NCBI GenBank assembly: GCA_034698045.1 | Contig: JAQGAU010000588.1 | Coordinates: 1 to 25,991, forward strand | Direction: 5' to 3' | From: Paramacrobiotus richtersi | Taxonomy: Eukaryota; Tardigrada; Eutardigrada; Parachela; Macrobiotidae | DNA: 25,991 nt | Part shown: piece by piece, positions 1-8,698 of the stretch | How the letters are laid out: every line of letters starts with the position of its first letter | Position numbering within the stretch: position 1 is the first letter of the stretch | Made by a program: the position numbers and the translations under genes | Notes under the pieces: generated by a model | What the model was told of the DNA's origin: nothing | Database searches by the model: none | The model's input: only the letters and a program-made list of their open reading frames with translations

Positions 1-72
1 CATATTTGATTGGCTGGCCTCTGAGGCTCACTAGGAAATGACACGTATTTAAAGTGCGTAATTTGGTGAGTG
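1..72. other. Unique sequence left of duplication copy A
   Basis: No coding frame or RNA gene is visible. The homology with the block at 16123 begins immediately to the right, so this stretch only marks the left breakpoint. Confidence 0.5.
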
Positions 73-2081
73 TTAAGGCCAAGAGTGTGAAAATTTCGCT
101 TAGCGATCGAGCGGTTGCTGCATGCAGTGGAAACAAAGTAATCCAAAAATGACTCAGGTTTAAGAATGGCGCTTTCTCGTGTCAGTTTCACTCTGCCGGA
201 AACTGCGCCTACTATGGGAAAAAAGCGTCTGCAATGCAAGCATTCCAAAAAAACAAGATAAGGAAAGAATGCGCTTGTTTATCACATCATTCCAAATACA
301 CGCAGAGAAACTAACCAGACCGCTGTAGCTAGAAGGTCAGGGTTTACTGCCGAATTCCTCCACGTTCCTCCACGTATGACGCACCATCTGTACTGTAGCG
401 AACAATCCGTCATAAAATATAAGTCCGGTTAAAAATCTCATTTGGAAAAACTATGCAGAATTCGAAGGCAGCGATAGATTAGAAACAAAATAATAATAGT
501 TGTTTTTCACAGCTTCTAATTTCCGTTTGGTCTTGATCTGCATTTTCAAGTTTGCGCCTACGGAGTGCGGATAGGGTCACTGCATTATTCACTGGGTCAT
601 AACCATGCAAGTTGTCGGCTGCTTATATATGTCTAATATCATGTGTCAGTACATTTTCCAGTGTCGTTAATCTTAATTTTGGAACTACAGTAAATGCGAG
701 ATTGTTGCAAAATAACGACGCGCAGTGTTACAATTTGTGGATCATACATTACTGTACTTAATGAGATTTTGTGTACTTTGTTCCCCCAGTACATATTTTC
801 ACCAAAACACCAGTTCCAGAATGCCGGACATTTCCGTGCTTAAGCTTGGTGTATAGTATAATTGGCGATGCACACGAATTTATTCAAAGTCTGCCGCAAG
901 ATAATCCTATACTTACTTTCTTTTGCCGGCTTGCATCGACCACAGGTTTCCGATACCAAGTTGGGAACAGCACTGGTCCCAGTACGACAGGTTAACGATA
1001 TATAATATTTTGGCCGACCGACTGGACTTTTGACAAAAGCATAAGAACATTCGCTAGTTTTTTTCGGCAGTGAGTTTGCTCATAACAGGACAACACGACC
1101 GGCTGGGCAGCCGGAACGGCTCACCTACACGCGGGGGAAAATGCTATGCTTCAGCCAGCACATGTGGCGAGATTCACTGGCCAGTGGTCAGCCGGCCGCA
1201 TTTTGTATATCGTGCGCTGAGGGATGCAGCGGCCGTGACTGGTCATGATCGTTTGGCCAACTGCAACACGGCACGAGTCTACTAATAAGCAGACCTTTGC
1301 AACCAAAAAGTGTGGCTTGTGTTTGAGCGTTTCTCCTTTCTCATTATTCTTTGTGGTTTGTGGTATTAGAAAACTGGAGGGCAAAAGTGACAGTTATAAG
1401 TTGATATTATTAATAAATAAGTATTATTAGTTAGCCCATGTACGTACAGTCTTATGAGCGAAATTTATGTATGCGTTACTAATTAGTAAATTTATTATGT
1501 CATATTATTAGATTTATTGCATAATGAGAAAACTCGTATAAGTTATGCATTTGTTCGTCCGCATATAGCTGGTCACTGCCGGTCCGTACGGCGTATGACA
1601 CCAGCCATTGCGCTGAGAACTAATAGCCAATGTCCATGGGCTTCAGTCGCAACCATTGTGTTGACGTTCATTTTGTGCATGCGACATTTCATGTATGTTA
1701 CATAACAGGAAGTAAGGAACGAGTGTTTTAATGCTTCCGAGAAGATGCAGGTGATTAATTATGCACTCTCGCAAATTTAGTCGAACCCTGAGCCGGACGG
1801 TATCGGGACCGATTAATCTGCCGGTATGCATTCGAATAAATATTCTTTATACTTACAAGTTAATAACGAGGCGTACAATATAGCATTTATATTTTATATG
1901 GAATATCACTCATTTGTAAATTTCTGTGCTAAAGCCGCATTCTGAATCGGAACACTTCCATTTCCGGGAATCCCTATGTACACAACCACAATCAATACCA
2001 CTGCAGTACTAGTAGGAACAATTCTGTACAGTAATGTAATCAATACAAAATTTGTCCTCCGCTCGAAACATTTCGAAACTA

Positions 2082-2875
2082 CTACGTTTTATCATTATTT
2101 CCGTATTCATCCGACGAGTGCTCGAGATCCGGAGGCTGTACATCCAGATTGTCGTAGTTCTCATCCGTTGAAGAATGTATGCTAGGAGGACGAGAGCCCA
2201 CGCTATCGTGATTCGCAGGTATGGATGGCAACCGGAAAAGTTGTCCCTTAGACCGTCGCTTCCCGGACTTAGCCGGTGTCACAGTCAGTTCATGGTGCTC
2301 TTGGGATACCTCATCGTTGGACACCACCGGGCCGATCCTAGCGGGCCGCTGGAACAACCGCCAAAAGGGCGCGGCAAGGAAATTAGGCAAGAAGGAAAGG
2401 GTACTTTTAACATCGGCCGAATCATCACTGTCCACTTGAGCTAAGGGGGCGGGAGATTTCTCACGCGGCGACTGGTTACTCCGAAACGGGCTCCGGGGTT
2501 TGCGGCGTCGTGGCGGGACAATACTTGGAGTTTCCTCGTTGTCGGAGGAGAGATTTCGTTGCAGCACTGCTTGTTCCCGTCGGCGTCGCGATAGCTCCGT
2601 GGGAGTAAGACGGCGCGGAAATTCGGGACCGGGGACGTCTGGCACCGGGTTGGGAGTCGGCAGACGTTCCATCTTGTCATCCTCGTTGGATTCCTGGAGG
2701 TCAATGTTCTTTTCGGAGTCTGGCGAGTCAGCGGTAGCGGCTTCTTTCGGCGCTGGGGGGATCGATGCGAATGATGGAGCGCGGACACTGGTTTTGGATA
2801 GACGCTTCTTCAGGGATCGAGGACGTGGATGACGGTGCGCACGAATTCTGGGCTTGGGGATCGGGTTTTGATAAC
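2082..2875 (-). pseudogene. Duplicated last exon of CNGB-type channel, frameshifted
   Basis: This is the counterpart of the intact last exon at 20304-21107. The acceptor (TAG before GTTATCAAAACC) is kept and the first 22 codons read as in the intact copy (VIKT..EFVRTVIHVLDP). A 10-bp deletion near 2814 then puts a TGA directly after the DP codons. Downstream of the lesion a 196-codon frame (MERLPTPNPVPDV to NNDKT) remains open and nearly identical to the intact copy, so the duplication is fairly recent. The exon encodes the charged, Ser/Pro/Arg-rich cytoplasmic tail. The matching upstream exons are missing, so no normal channel can be made from this copy. Translation of the 196-residue piece alone is possible but unsupported. 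Confidence 0.88.
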
Positions 2876-3389
2876 CTAGAGACCGATGTATATACTCAAC
2901 CAGTAATCAGGATGACACTATCTTCAACGTTGTACTGTATACGTACTCGTTCAAGTGCTGTCGTTCATCTACTGCACGCTGTTAACTGCAGATACCCTAA
3001 ACCTCGTATTTAGCAATAAGTATTTCCCTGCTGTTTAAAAGTCAGTTTTCATAATAGGAAATCGAAAAGAAGCGATACAAGTACTTACAACTGAAACTAG
3101 TGTACATTTAGCGCATAGCCCAACTGACACTTAAGCTTGCCAAATATACGTCCGACAATCAGACAATGATATTATGACAGTGCAGCTAGACTATCGCACT
3201 TATACTCGTATATCCTAGCTAGAACTATATAATATTGTACTCTTTCATGATTTTGAAAATTAATGCATCAGGAATGTTTCTGTTGTAGTTAATTTAACGA
3301 TTATAAACCATAATATGAATCATAATATGAACGAAACTATATCAATAAATACACCTGCAAACAAACAGCAGCAACTTTACAACCCTTAC
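2876..3389 (-). other. Duplicated last intron (copy A)
   Basis: This lies between the two duplicated exon copies and corresponds to the intron at 21108-21540 of the intact gene. The donor (GTAAGG, read on the minus strand at 3389) and the acceptor are both conserved. I see nothing else in it. Confidence 0.7.
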
Positions 3390-3560
3390 CTCCTGATCAA
3401 CTTGCGATGGAAGCTTCTTGTCGTCCGTCGGACTGATACGCTGGTAAGTTACAACCGTTGAGCTTTCTTTTTCAGTGCCTCTTTGGTCTTCGGATAATCC
3501 TTAAGAAATTCGTGTAAATCTGCTTCCCGCAGTACATACAGGTTGGACGCGAAAATCCTC
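3390..3560 (-). pseudogene. Duplicated, 5'-truncated penultimate exon of CNGB-type channel
   Basis: The minus strand reads SNLYVLREADLHEFLKDY, then a run of KTKEALKKKAQRL, matching the end of the CNBD in the intact exon at 21541-21700. A 5-bp insertion near 3445-3451 turns the following Tyr codon region into a TAA stop; the intact copy reads straight through into YQRISPTDDKKL. A further small indel sits just before the donor. The copy ends about 5 bp before the position of the splice acceptor in the intact gene, so this exon could not be spliced in normally. It is a broken fragment, not a gene. Confidence 0.88.
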
Positions 3561-4025
3561 ATTTCCAATACGGAGCTTGGTTGATCCGGAACTCATGACC
3601 TTTGTAGCAATATGAACCATCTCTGGAGTTGACGCACTGTTAAGTAGAACCTAAGGAGTCAAAACACGTTTTGACTAATAGTACTTGCACTATTGCTGCA
3701 TACTACAGACATTCTATTTTGATGTATTAAATCATGTGAAAACCATAACGAATAGCAGTTAATAATCATCGCAATGACTAATAAAACTTTCACCAGATTT
3801 TCACTTCAAAATGAACACGTGCGTTAAATAACGATGTGAGTGTGAACTGTGTACGTAGGACTGGATTGGCATAAGTTTTGCGCGCATGCTTGTCCGATGC
3901 GAAGTATTATAACAGATTTTCTTAGACATTTCTTAGATATCGTATAATTAAAATGATCATATTATATATGTTTAGTGTATCTGTAAATACAAAACAGGTT
4001 AAAAGCTGTCCGAAATTACTCTTAC
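3561..4025. other. Spacer between copy A and the CNG pseudogene
   Basis: AT-rich sequence with no convincing coding frame. It separates the breakpoint of copy A from the 3' end of the older CNG pseudogene and has no counterpart that I can recognise elsewhere in the window. Confidence 0.4.
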
Positions 4026-5662
4026 CTCCATGGCGTCGGATTGTCAGGTGCTGGTTTACCCTTATTCAACAATTCCTGCGCCTTGGCTCGTGACGCATCC
4101 AGATAATCTTTCATAACGTAATTTTGACCCGATTTGCTCAGAACATAAAGATTCGAACATCGTTTCGACCTTACGATGGCCGTACGACGATTCCCACCCG
4201 CGAGAGACAATAAACTCCCCTCTCCGAACACGCTTCCCGGTGTCAACATGATCGCTACTCGGCCATCAGGCAAAACTACTTCCAGTACGTCCGACTTTAC
4301 AATGACATTTCCTTCCCGATCTCTCCTCGTAGGCAGATGAAATCATTAGGAAGGAACACATTTGGCCTGAGGAGAAGCAATAACTCCTCCAACAGCGTTT
4401 TATCGACATCTTTGAACAACTGCACCTTGCTTATGACGCTAAAATGGACCTCCATAGCTAAATCTGACCTTAACCGTACCGGCAGACCTTCCAGAAACTT
4501 CCCCTCAGCAATCGTCCGCTGTTGTTCCCAGTTGTACAGTAACCATGCAGTACTAACCACGTCCACACCCGCTCTTGTAGATCTTTTGGGATTTTTAACG
4601 TATGCATGTGTTCGACGATAGCGTCCATGATCTCGTAGAATTCATCTTCCTGATGGATGGGTCATCGCTTTGAAAACACCTCTGATTTGACCAACCAGCG
4701 TAGCAAAAACGAGTACGCCTACAAATCACAATATGGCACTGTAGATCATGGCCGGCATGGTATGAGGAAAACTCAGGTTCCCGATAATGGTGACCGATAA
4801 TACCGAGAAAAAGAAACAAAAAATATAGGCATTTATAATCGCCCGGTAAGTTGCACTTCGGATGCGATACTCCTCTTCCACCGGATTTTTGAATTCTGTA
4901 CTAGCATTCTAACAGACTGGGTGGTTAATTGTTGTACATAAAGTCATCTTCTGGATCAATGCCAGTCAAATACGAATAATAATAGTATATGCAAGCATTA
5001 ATATGGATTAAATACATGGAATACGCCAGAAAGCGTACCATACGGAAATAGTAAGGATTGGAGACCAACTGATCAATCCGATGCTTTTCACGTACACTCT
5101 GATGCAAGGCTTCCAGATTATCAGATCGACTATATGCGCCACATCAAACACATAATCCACGAGCAACCAGGAGACCCAAAAACGCTCGTCCGGGTCGTAG
5201 AACGCTGCAAGATAAGGAATGACTCCGATCTAAGAGTTCCCAATACGAAAACATTTTCAAAAGACCGAGAAGCGGGGGTAAAGGGTTTATTCCGATGGCG
5301 GGCACAAGATATAAGAGGTCAGCGGAAGTATATGTATTTCGTACGTCGAACACGAAAGACTGGGTGCGTACTTATTTCCGGGTTATTTCTTTGGTTCGTG
5401 TCACTTCGATGCCTTTCACGTACACTCTGATGCAAGCCTCCCAGATTATCAGATCGACTATATTCACCACATCAAACACATAATCCACGAACAACCAGGA
5501 GACCCAAAAACGCTCGTCCGGTTCGTAGAACGCTGCAAGATAAGGAATGACTACGGCATTGTAAATAAAACCGACCCTAACGAGCGTCAGCCAAGCCAGA
5601 TATTTTCGGGCATGGGGATCAAAAGAACTGGGTCGAGGAATACTGAAATACCATTGCGGTAC
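4026..5662 (-). pseudogene. Decayed CNG channel paralogue (S1 to CNBD)
   Basis: Pieces in different frames line up in order with a CNG subunit. S1-S2 is at 5662-5375 (YLAWLTLVRVGFIYNAVVIP, VDYVFDVV). The S3-S4 region is at 5371-5230 (SADLLYLVPAIGINPL, LLKMFSYWELLDR). S5 is at 5077-4930 (RIDQLVSNPYYFRMVRFLAY, HINACIYYYYSYLTG). The pore and S6 follow at about 4900-4660 (SVTIIGNLSFPH, FVGVLVFATLVGQIRGVF), the C-linker at about 4655-4400, and the CNBD at about 4400-4026 (SVFGEGSLLSLAGGNRRTA). Lesions: TAA at 5372-5374, an out-of-frame 147-bp insertion at 5078-5224, TAG at 4909-4911, TGA at 4726-4728, frameshifts near 4930, 4657 and 4560, and a 1-nt loss near 4305. A 3' splice site (TTACAG) precedes the first exon and a donor (GTAAGA) follows the last. 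It is clearly related to, but well diverged from, the intact gene at 20304-25991, and it lacks two of that gene's introns. Confidence 0.92.
5078..5224. repeat. 147-bp templated insertion inside the CNG pseudogene
   Basis: Positions 5079-5224 copy 5407-5552 (the S1-S2 coding region of the same pseudogene) in direct orientation, with only a handful of differences. The insert interrupts the coding sequence between WELLDR and RIDQLV, and the short word CCGAT (plus strand) flanks both ends. The length is a multiple of three, but the copied segment sits in another frame and brings a TGA. Confidence 0.9.
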
Positions 5663-6500
5663 CTGTAATACGCAAAGGTCACAAGAAACAGACTAACTGA
5701 GCAAAAATAAATAATTTTTGAAAGTCTTTCGTTATAAAAAGAAAGCTTTTAATTTTGTTATGCTCATTATGCGTTATGTTCATCACTAATTCACCATTAT
5801 AAGCAAATTATGACTGTAACTCTTAACTATAACTGGAACTCCGAAAAAGTGGATCGACCCGGTATGAGTGATTGACTTGCAGTTAATGCGATATACCGTA
5901 CTGCACGTACACATGGTTACGCCCGTTCGCAGAATAATATTTAAAGTTTGTGATTGTCTTAAATTTTACCAAATCACATTTTTAGACTACATGCATATGG
6001 GATTAAAAAAGATATCAGAAATTGTACGATTTTTGTTGTTGGTCAGAAACCTGACGTTATATAGGTATTCCTTAAACTCGCGAGCGGCAAATATATAATG
6101 ATTGATATCAGCTCTTATCATCACACCGGTTTTCGCAAACGGGTTTTTCATAAAAGAAATTTAAACTGGCTAGATTTTGAAACTTCGGTTGTTGGAAACT
6201 TCCAGATGCAGATGACTTATCTAATTTTGCTCTGTATAAAATCAAATGTCTGTCCGAAAATGCTGTACTGGAAAATTAATCCAGTTTGATTGTGCAAATT
6301 TGAGTGCAGAGTGCACGAAAAACGAATAAGCATATTATACAAACAAAAGGTATTTATTTACAGAACCACCTATCATAATAATACGTAATCAGATAATGAG
6401 AATAATGGGACGGCAAGCCAATTATGATTACAAACATAGATACCAATAGTTTGATTAAAATGCTGCTAATAATAATGAAAAAACTTCACTTAAACCGTAC
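5663..6500. other. Intergenic, no gene recognised
   Basis: AT-rich sequence upstream of the CNG pseudogene. Two plus-strand frames (5868-6098 and 6098-6289) are open for 63-76 codons, but neither has recognisable motifs or splice support. An N-terminal exon of the pseudogene, comparable to 24664-24928 in the intact gene, was not found here. Confidence 0.4.
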
Positions 6501-6617
6501 TTAATTAGAACTGCCTAGTTTAGTCATTTTGAATTCGCCAGTTTTAAGTACGTCGATTTTTTCCACAATGTCCATACCGGCGACAACGCGCCCAAAAATT
6601 ACATGCTTTCCATCCAG
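6501..6617 (-). pseudogene. Orphan last exon of a cyclophilin (peptidyl-prolyl isomerase)
   Basis: The minus strand reads LDGKHVIFGRVVAGMDIVEK and continues IDVLKTGEFKMTKLGSSN before TAA, 39 codons including the stop. LDGKHVxFGxVxxGMxxVxxI is the signature of the C-terminal part of cyclophilin A-type proline isomerases. In animal genes an exon boundary commonly lies just before this Leu-Asp-Gly, and here an AG (6618-6619) sits exactly there. The usual family ending with ADCGQL is absent and replaced by an unrelated short tail. I searched the next kilobase upstream on this strand for the catalytic core (the NTNGSQFF and FHR motifs) and found none. It is therefore most likely a DNA-level fragment of a cyclophilin gene that kept its splice acceptor, or a gene whose other exons are far away. 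Confidence 0.8.
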
Positions 6618-7013
6618 CTAGTGACATTTCTCTACAACATTTAATCAACAATTAAACGACCAATGTTTTCTCTAACTAGTAAATATTCACTATCAAAGTG
6701 GACGCATAAAATTAGAGCAACATTATTAAGCAATTATTTTAAATACTCGTACGAATCTGAATACATGAATAATTTTTCCGTCTCGTCATTCACCATCACC
6801 CGTTAGCGTTAACACAGTAGATTCAACATGAAACTTTCGCGAAATAACTTCTTGATAGTCTTTTTACGATTAGTTCTTGGATCTCTTATGTGTATTACAG
6901 TAGACAGGCATGTGCGTTGTGTTAATGCTTAATTGATTTGTTTATACATGCCAGTTACTGCTTCTTATCACTAAATATTTTTGATGCGCCTGTATGCTTT
7001 TATGCTAGGTATA
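6618..7013. other. Upstream flank of the cyclophilin exon, no gene seen
   Basis: This would be intron if the cyclophilin exon belongs to a complete gene. I see no upstream cyclophilin exon, no other coding frame and no clear repeat. Confidence 0.4.
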
Positions 7014-7107
7014 TTAATTGATCAGCCTTACTCGCAAACCCAATTGGCCAATTCGTAACCTGACCGGATGCAGCGATTCCGATGTCTTTCTCGGTGTACT
7101 CTGCGCT

Positions 7108-7495
7108 CTACTGGCAGAGTGTCCGTCTCCGGCCGGGCGGTAAGTGATTGGATGCATCCAGAATATTTTCAGTTTCATACTGCACCACAGTGGGATTTGC
7201 TCCTGGCTCCAATGCCGGCGGCAGCTCATGTCGCTCGGGCGATATAGGCCGTAACCCCAACTCTCGCGTATCCTCCGATCGCGCCCGAAACGCTTGTGCC
7301 AGACCCAGTAATCGGCGTCGAATTCTGTCACCTTTTATCGTTCTGAAACTGCAAAGCACACTTCCGATCAGAATGCTCACAGTGATTTGAATACGTTGTG
7401 CCAGGCACGCGCGCAGAAAATAATCCGGCAGAAACCATAAAATTTGATAAGGATCTTCCAAACCAAAACATGAACACTTACAATGTAAAGCATTA
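7108..7495 (-). CDS. Possible C-terminal exon of an unrecognised membrane protein
   Basis: An open minus-strand frame of about 128 codons runs to TAG at 7108. It begins with hydrophobic and Cys-containing residues (HCKCSCFGLEDPYQILWF), passes through one plausible membrane segment (QITVSILIGSVLCSF), and continues into an Arg-rich then Pro/Glu-rich tail (RRRLLGLAQAFRARSEDTRE, SPERHELPPALEPG). Its base composition is richer in GC than its surroundings, which fits coding sequence. There is no Met start near the upstream end, so it would have to be an internal or last exon. I do not recognise the family, and no splice partner could be proved. Confidence 0.35.
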
Positions 7496-7501
7496 AACTT
7501 A

Positions 7502-7762
7502 TTAAGCAGTCAGAGGATCGAGGATTTCTTTTGGGCATGTTGTGACCGATATAGCTGCCTTCGGATCTACCACTACTGGTGACCTTTCCAGCGCTTCGTC
7601 CACCAGTTGTTCATGGATTGAAAGAGCATCCGCAAGCACTTCCTGTACATTATTAGCGCTATCTCCCGATTTCTTTCGGTGAATCATGAGATTACGATGA
7701 TTATGCTCTTCGTCAAAGATACTATCTAGCGATGTAATACTATTGCTACGTATGCTTTCCAT
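7502..7762 (-). CDS. Possible small acidic hydrophilic protein or exon, unknown
   Basis: The frame starts at ATG (7760-7762), with an in-frame TAA four codons upstream, and ends at TAA (7502-7504), giving 86 residues. It is hydrophilic and acidic (SITSLDSIFDEEHNHRN, ADALSIHEQLVDEALERSP) with no membrane segment and no known motif. It lies on the same strand and just upstream of the frame ending at 7108, so the two could be parts of one gene, but no in-frame junction between them is visible. Confidence 0.35.
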   Translation of the reverse strand: MESIRSNSITSLDSIFDEEHNHRNLMIHRKKSGDSANNVQEVLADALSIHEQLVDEALERSPVVVDPKAAISVTTCPKEILDPLTA

Positions 7763-7799
7763 CTCGGAGTATTACGCAAAATCGGGTGCGACTAACTGC

Positions 7800-8105
7800 T
7801 CAAACAAACTGGAAAACCAGAAATTGTATTGAGAATAGCACAACGATACAGGTGGTTTGAATTGTGAAGCGCGAGGCATTTATGTCTGAAGGATCGGATA
7901 CTTTGTCAACAAAATTTGATAACCAAGTGCCAACGGTGACAGTGCTATCTTTTAAGTCCATGACGATTATATTTCTCTCCATTAATCGATTGACAAAATA
8001 ATCCAACATATGCATAAGGGTAACCGTTGTGCAGTATTGCCGTACCATTTTCGAAAACCAATGCATGTACAATACATACAACTCGTAGTCGTTACTTATT
8101 ATTCA
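7800..8105 (-). CDS. Possible exon with a C-terminal membrane segment, unknown
   Basis: An open minus-strand frame of about 102 codons ends at TGA (7800-7802). It reads HMLDYFVNRLMERNIIVMDL, later TVTVGTWLSNFVDKVSDPSD, and finishes with a strongly hydrophobic stretch (TTCIVVLFSIQFLVFQFV). The hydrophobic end could be a transmembrane helix of a longer protein. I cannot name a family. It may belong with the two frames at 7108-7762 as a single multi-exon or decayed gene. Confidence 0.3.
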
Positions 8106-8520
8106 TGGAAATTATGGAACACTTTTGTTTCAAAGTGATTGTTCTGATCTCACGAAGGGTCATTACTTGCTTAGCAGAGTGTATCACATTAACCGTAACC
8201 GCTGGTTTTGATAACTAATCGGGGAATTTATTATGAATAACCGAAGCATGTTGCTTGTTTAATTCTCGATTGCGCATTTTCGCATAATTCGTGAAGTACA
8301 TATTCGTTTGTAAATCATTAGAACTCCTGAACTTTTATGAACTTGTTTCAGTATTTACTGTATACGTACGTAGTTTTGATTTGCGGTTCAACGAATCGAA
8401 TAGAGATAGCCAATGTCCAAAGCCCGTTCTTATTCGTCTTTTTAACAATTGTTTGTAACACAATAACAAAATAACAACACAACGCGCACTCGAAAGTTTT
8501 GCAGCTTCCTTACATAGAAG
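8106..8520. other. Intergenic, nothing recognised
   Basis: AT-rich, no convincing frame on either strand. It lies downstream of the coiled-coil gene and may include part of that transcript's 3' untranslated region. Confidence 0.35.
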
Positions 8521-8632
8521 GCAGTGCGGAAAAAGATTTTTCGACTGATTAATGTTATTCGAAACATAGGATTCAAAACGGAAGAAACCAACGCCAACGT
8601 GCAGTGCGGAAAAAGATTTTTCGACTGATTAA
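8521..8632. repeat. 32-bp perfect direct repeat, 80 bp apart
   Basis: Positions 8521-8552 and 8601-8632 are identical over 32 bp (beginning gcagtgcggaaaaagatttt). The sequence that follows each copy also shares GATTCAAAA and GCCAACGTGC words. It sits just beyond the stop codon of the coiled-coil gene, probably in its 3' flank. Confidence 0.9.
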
Positions 8633-8698
8633 GATTCAAAATATACGACCAAAGCGTGAAAAACAAAGCCAACGTGCCAAACCTACAAACTACATTCT

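Larger units (their letters stand above)
73..3560. repeat. Segmental duplication copy A (CNGB 3' region), the shorter copy
   Basis: This block aligns in direct orientation with 16123-21695. Long shared runs begin at the phrase ttaaggccaagagtgtg in both copies, continue through the 3' flank, and include the last exon, last intron and most of the penultimate exon of a CNGB-type channel gene. Homology stops at about 3560, inside the penultimate exon. Compared with copy B it lacks about 260 bp (near 380) and about 1.9 kb (near 1845), and it has many small indels and substitutions. No frame in 73-2081 is preserved between the copies, so that part appears non-coding. The short plus-strand frames there do not survive the comparison. 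Confidence 0.93.

Noticed and set aside
181..270. A 31-32 codon frame starting MALSRVSFTLPET in both copies (second near 16225)
   Set aside because: It is present in both copies, but the second half is frameshifted between them, and there is no further support. It may be a chance frame in duplicated DNA.
771..1430. Short plus-strand frames shared between copies A and B (also 17023-17668)
   Set aside because: Indels between the two copies shift the frame repeatedly with no compensation, so the shared similarity is non-coding.
2175..2832. Plus-strand frames of 72-110 codons opposite the duplicated tail exon
   Set aside because: Shadows of the GC-rich minus-strand exon. The same applies to 20397-21234 opposite the intact copy.
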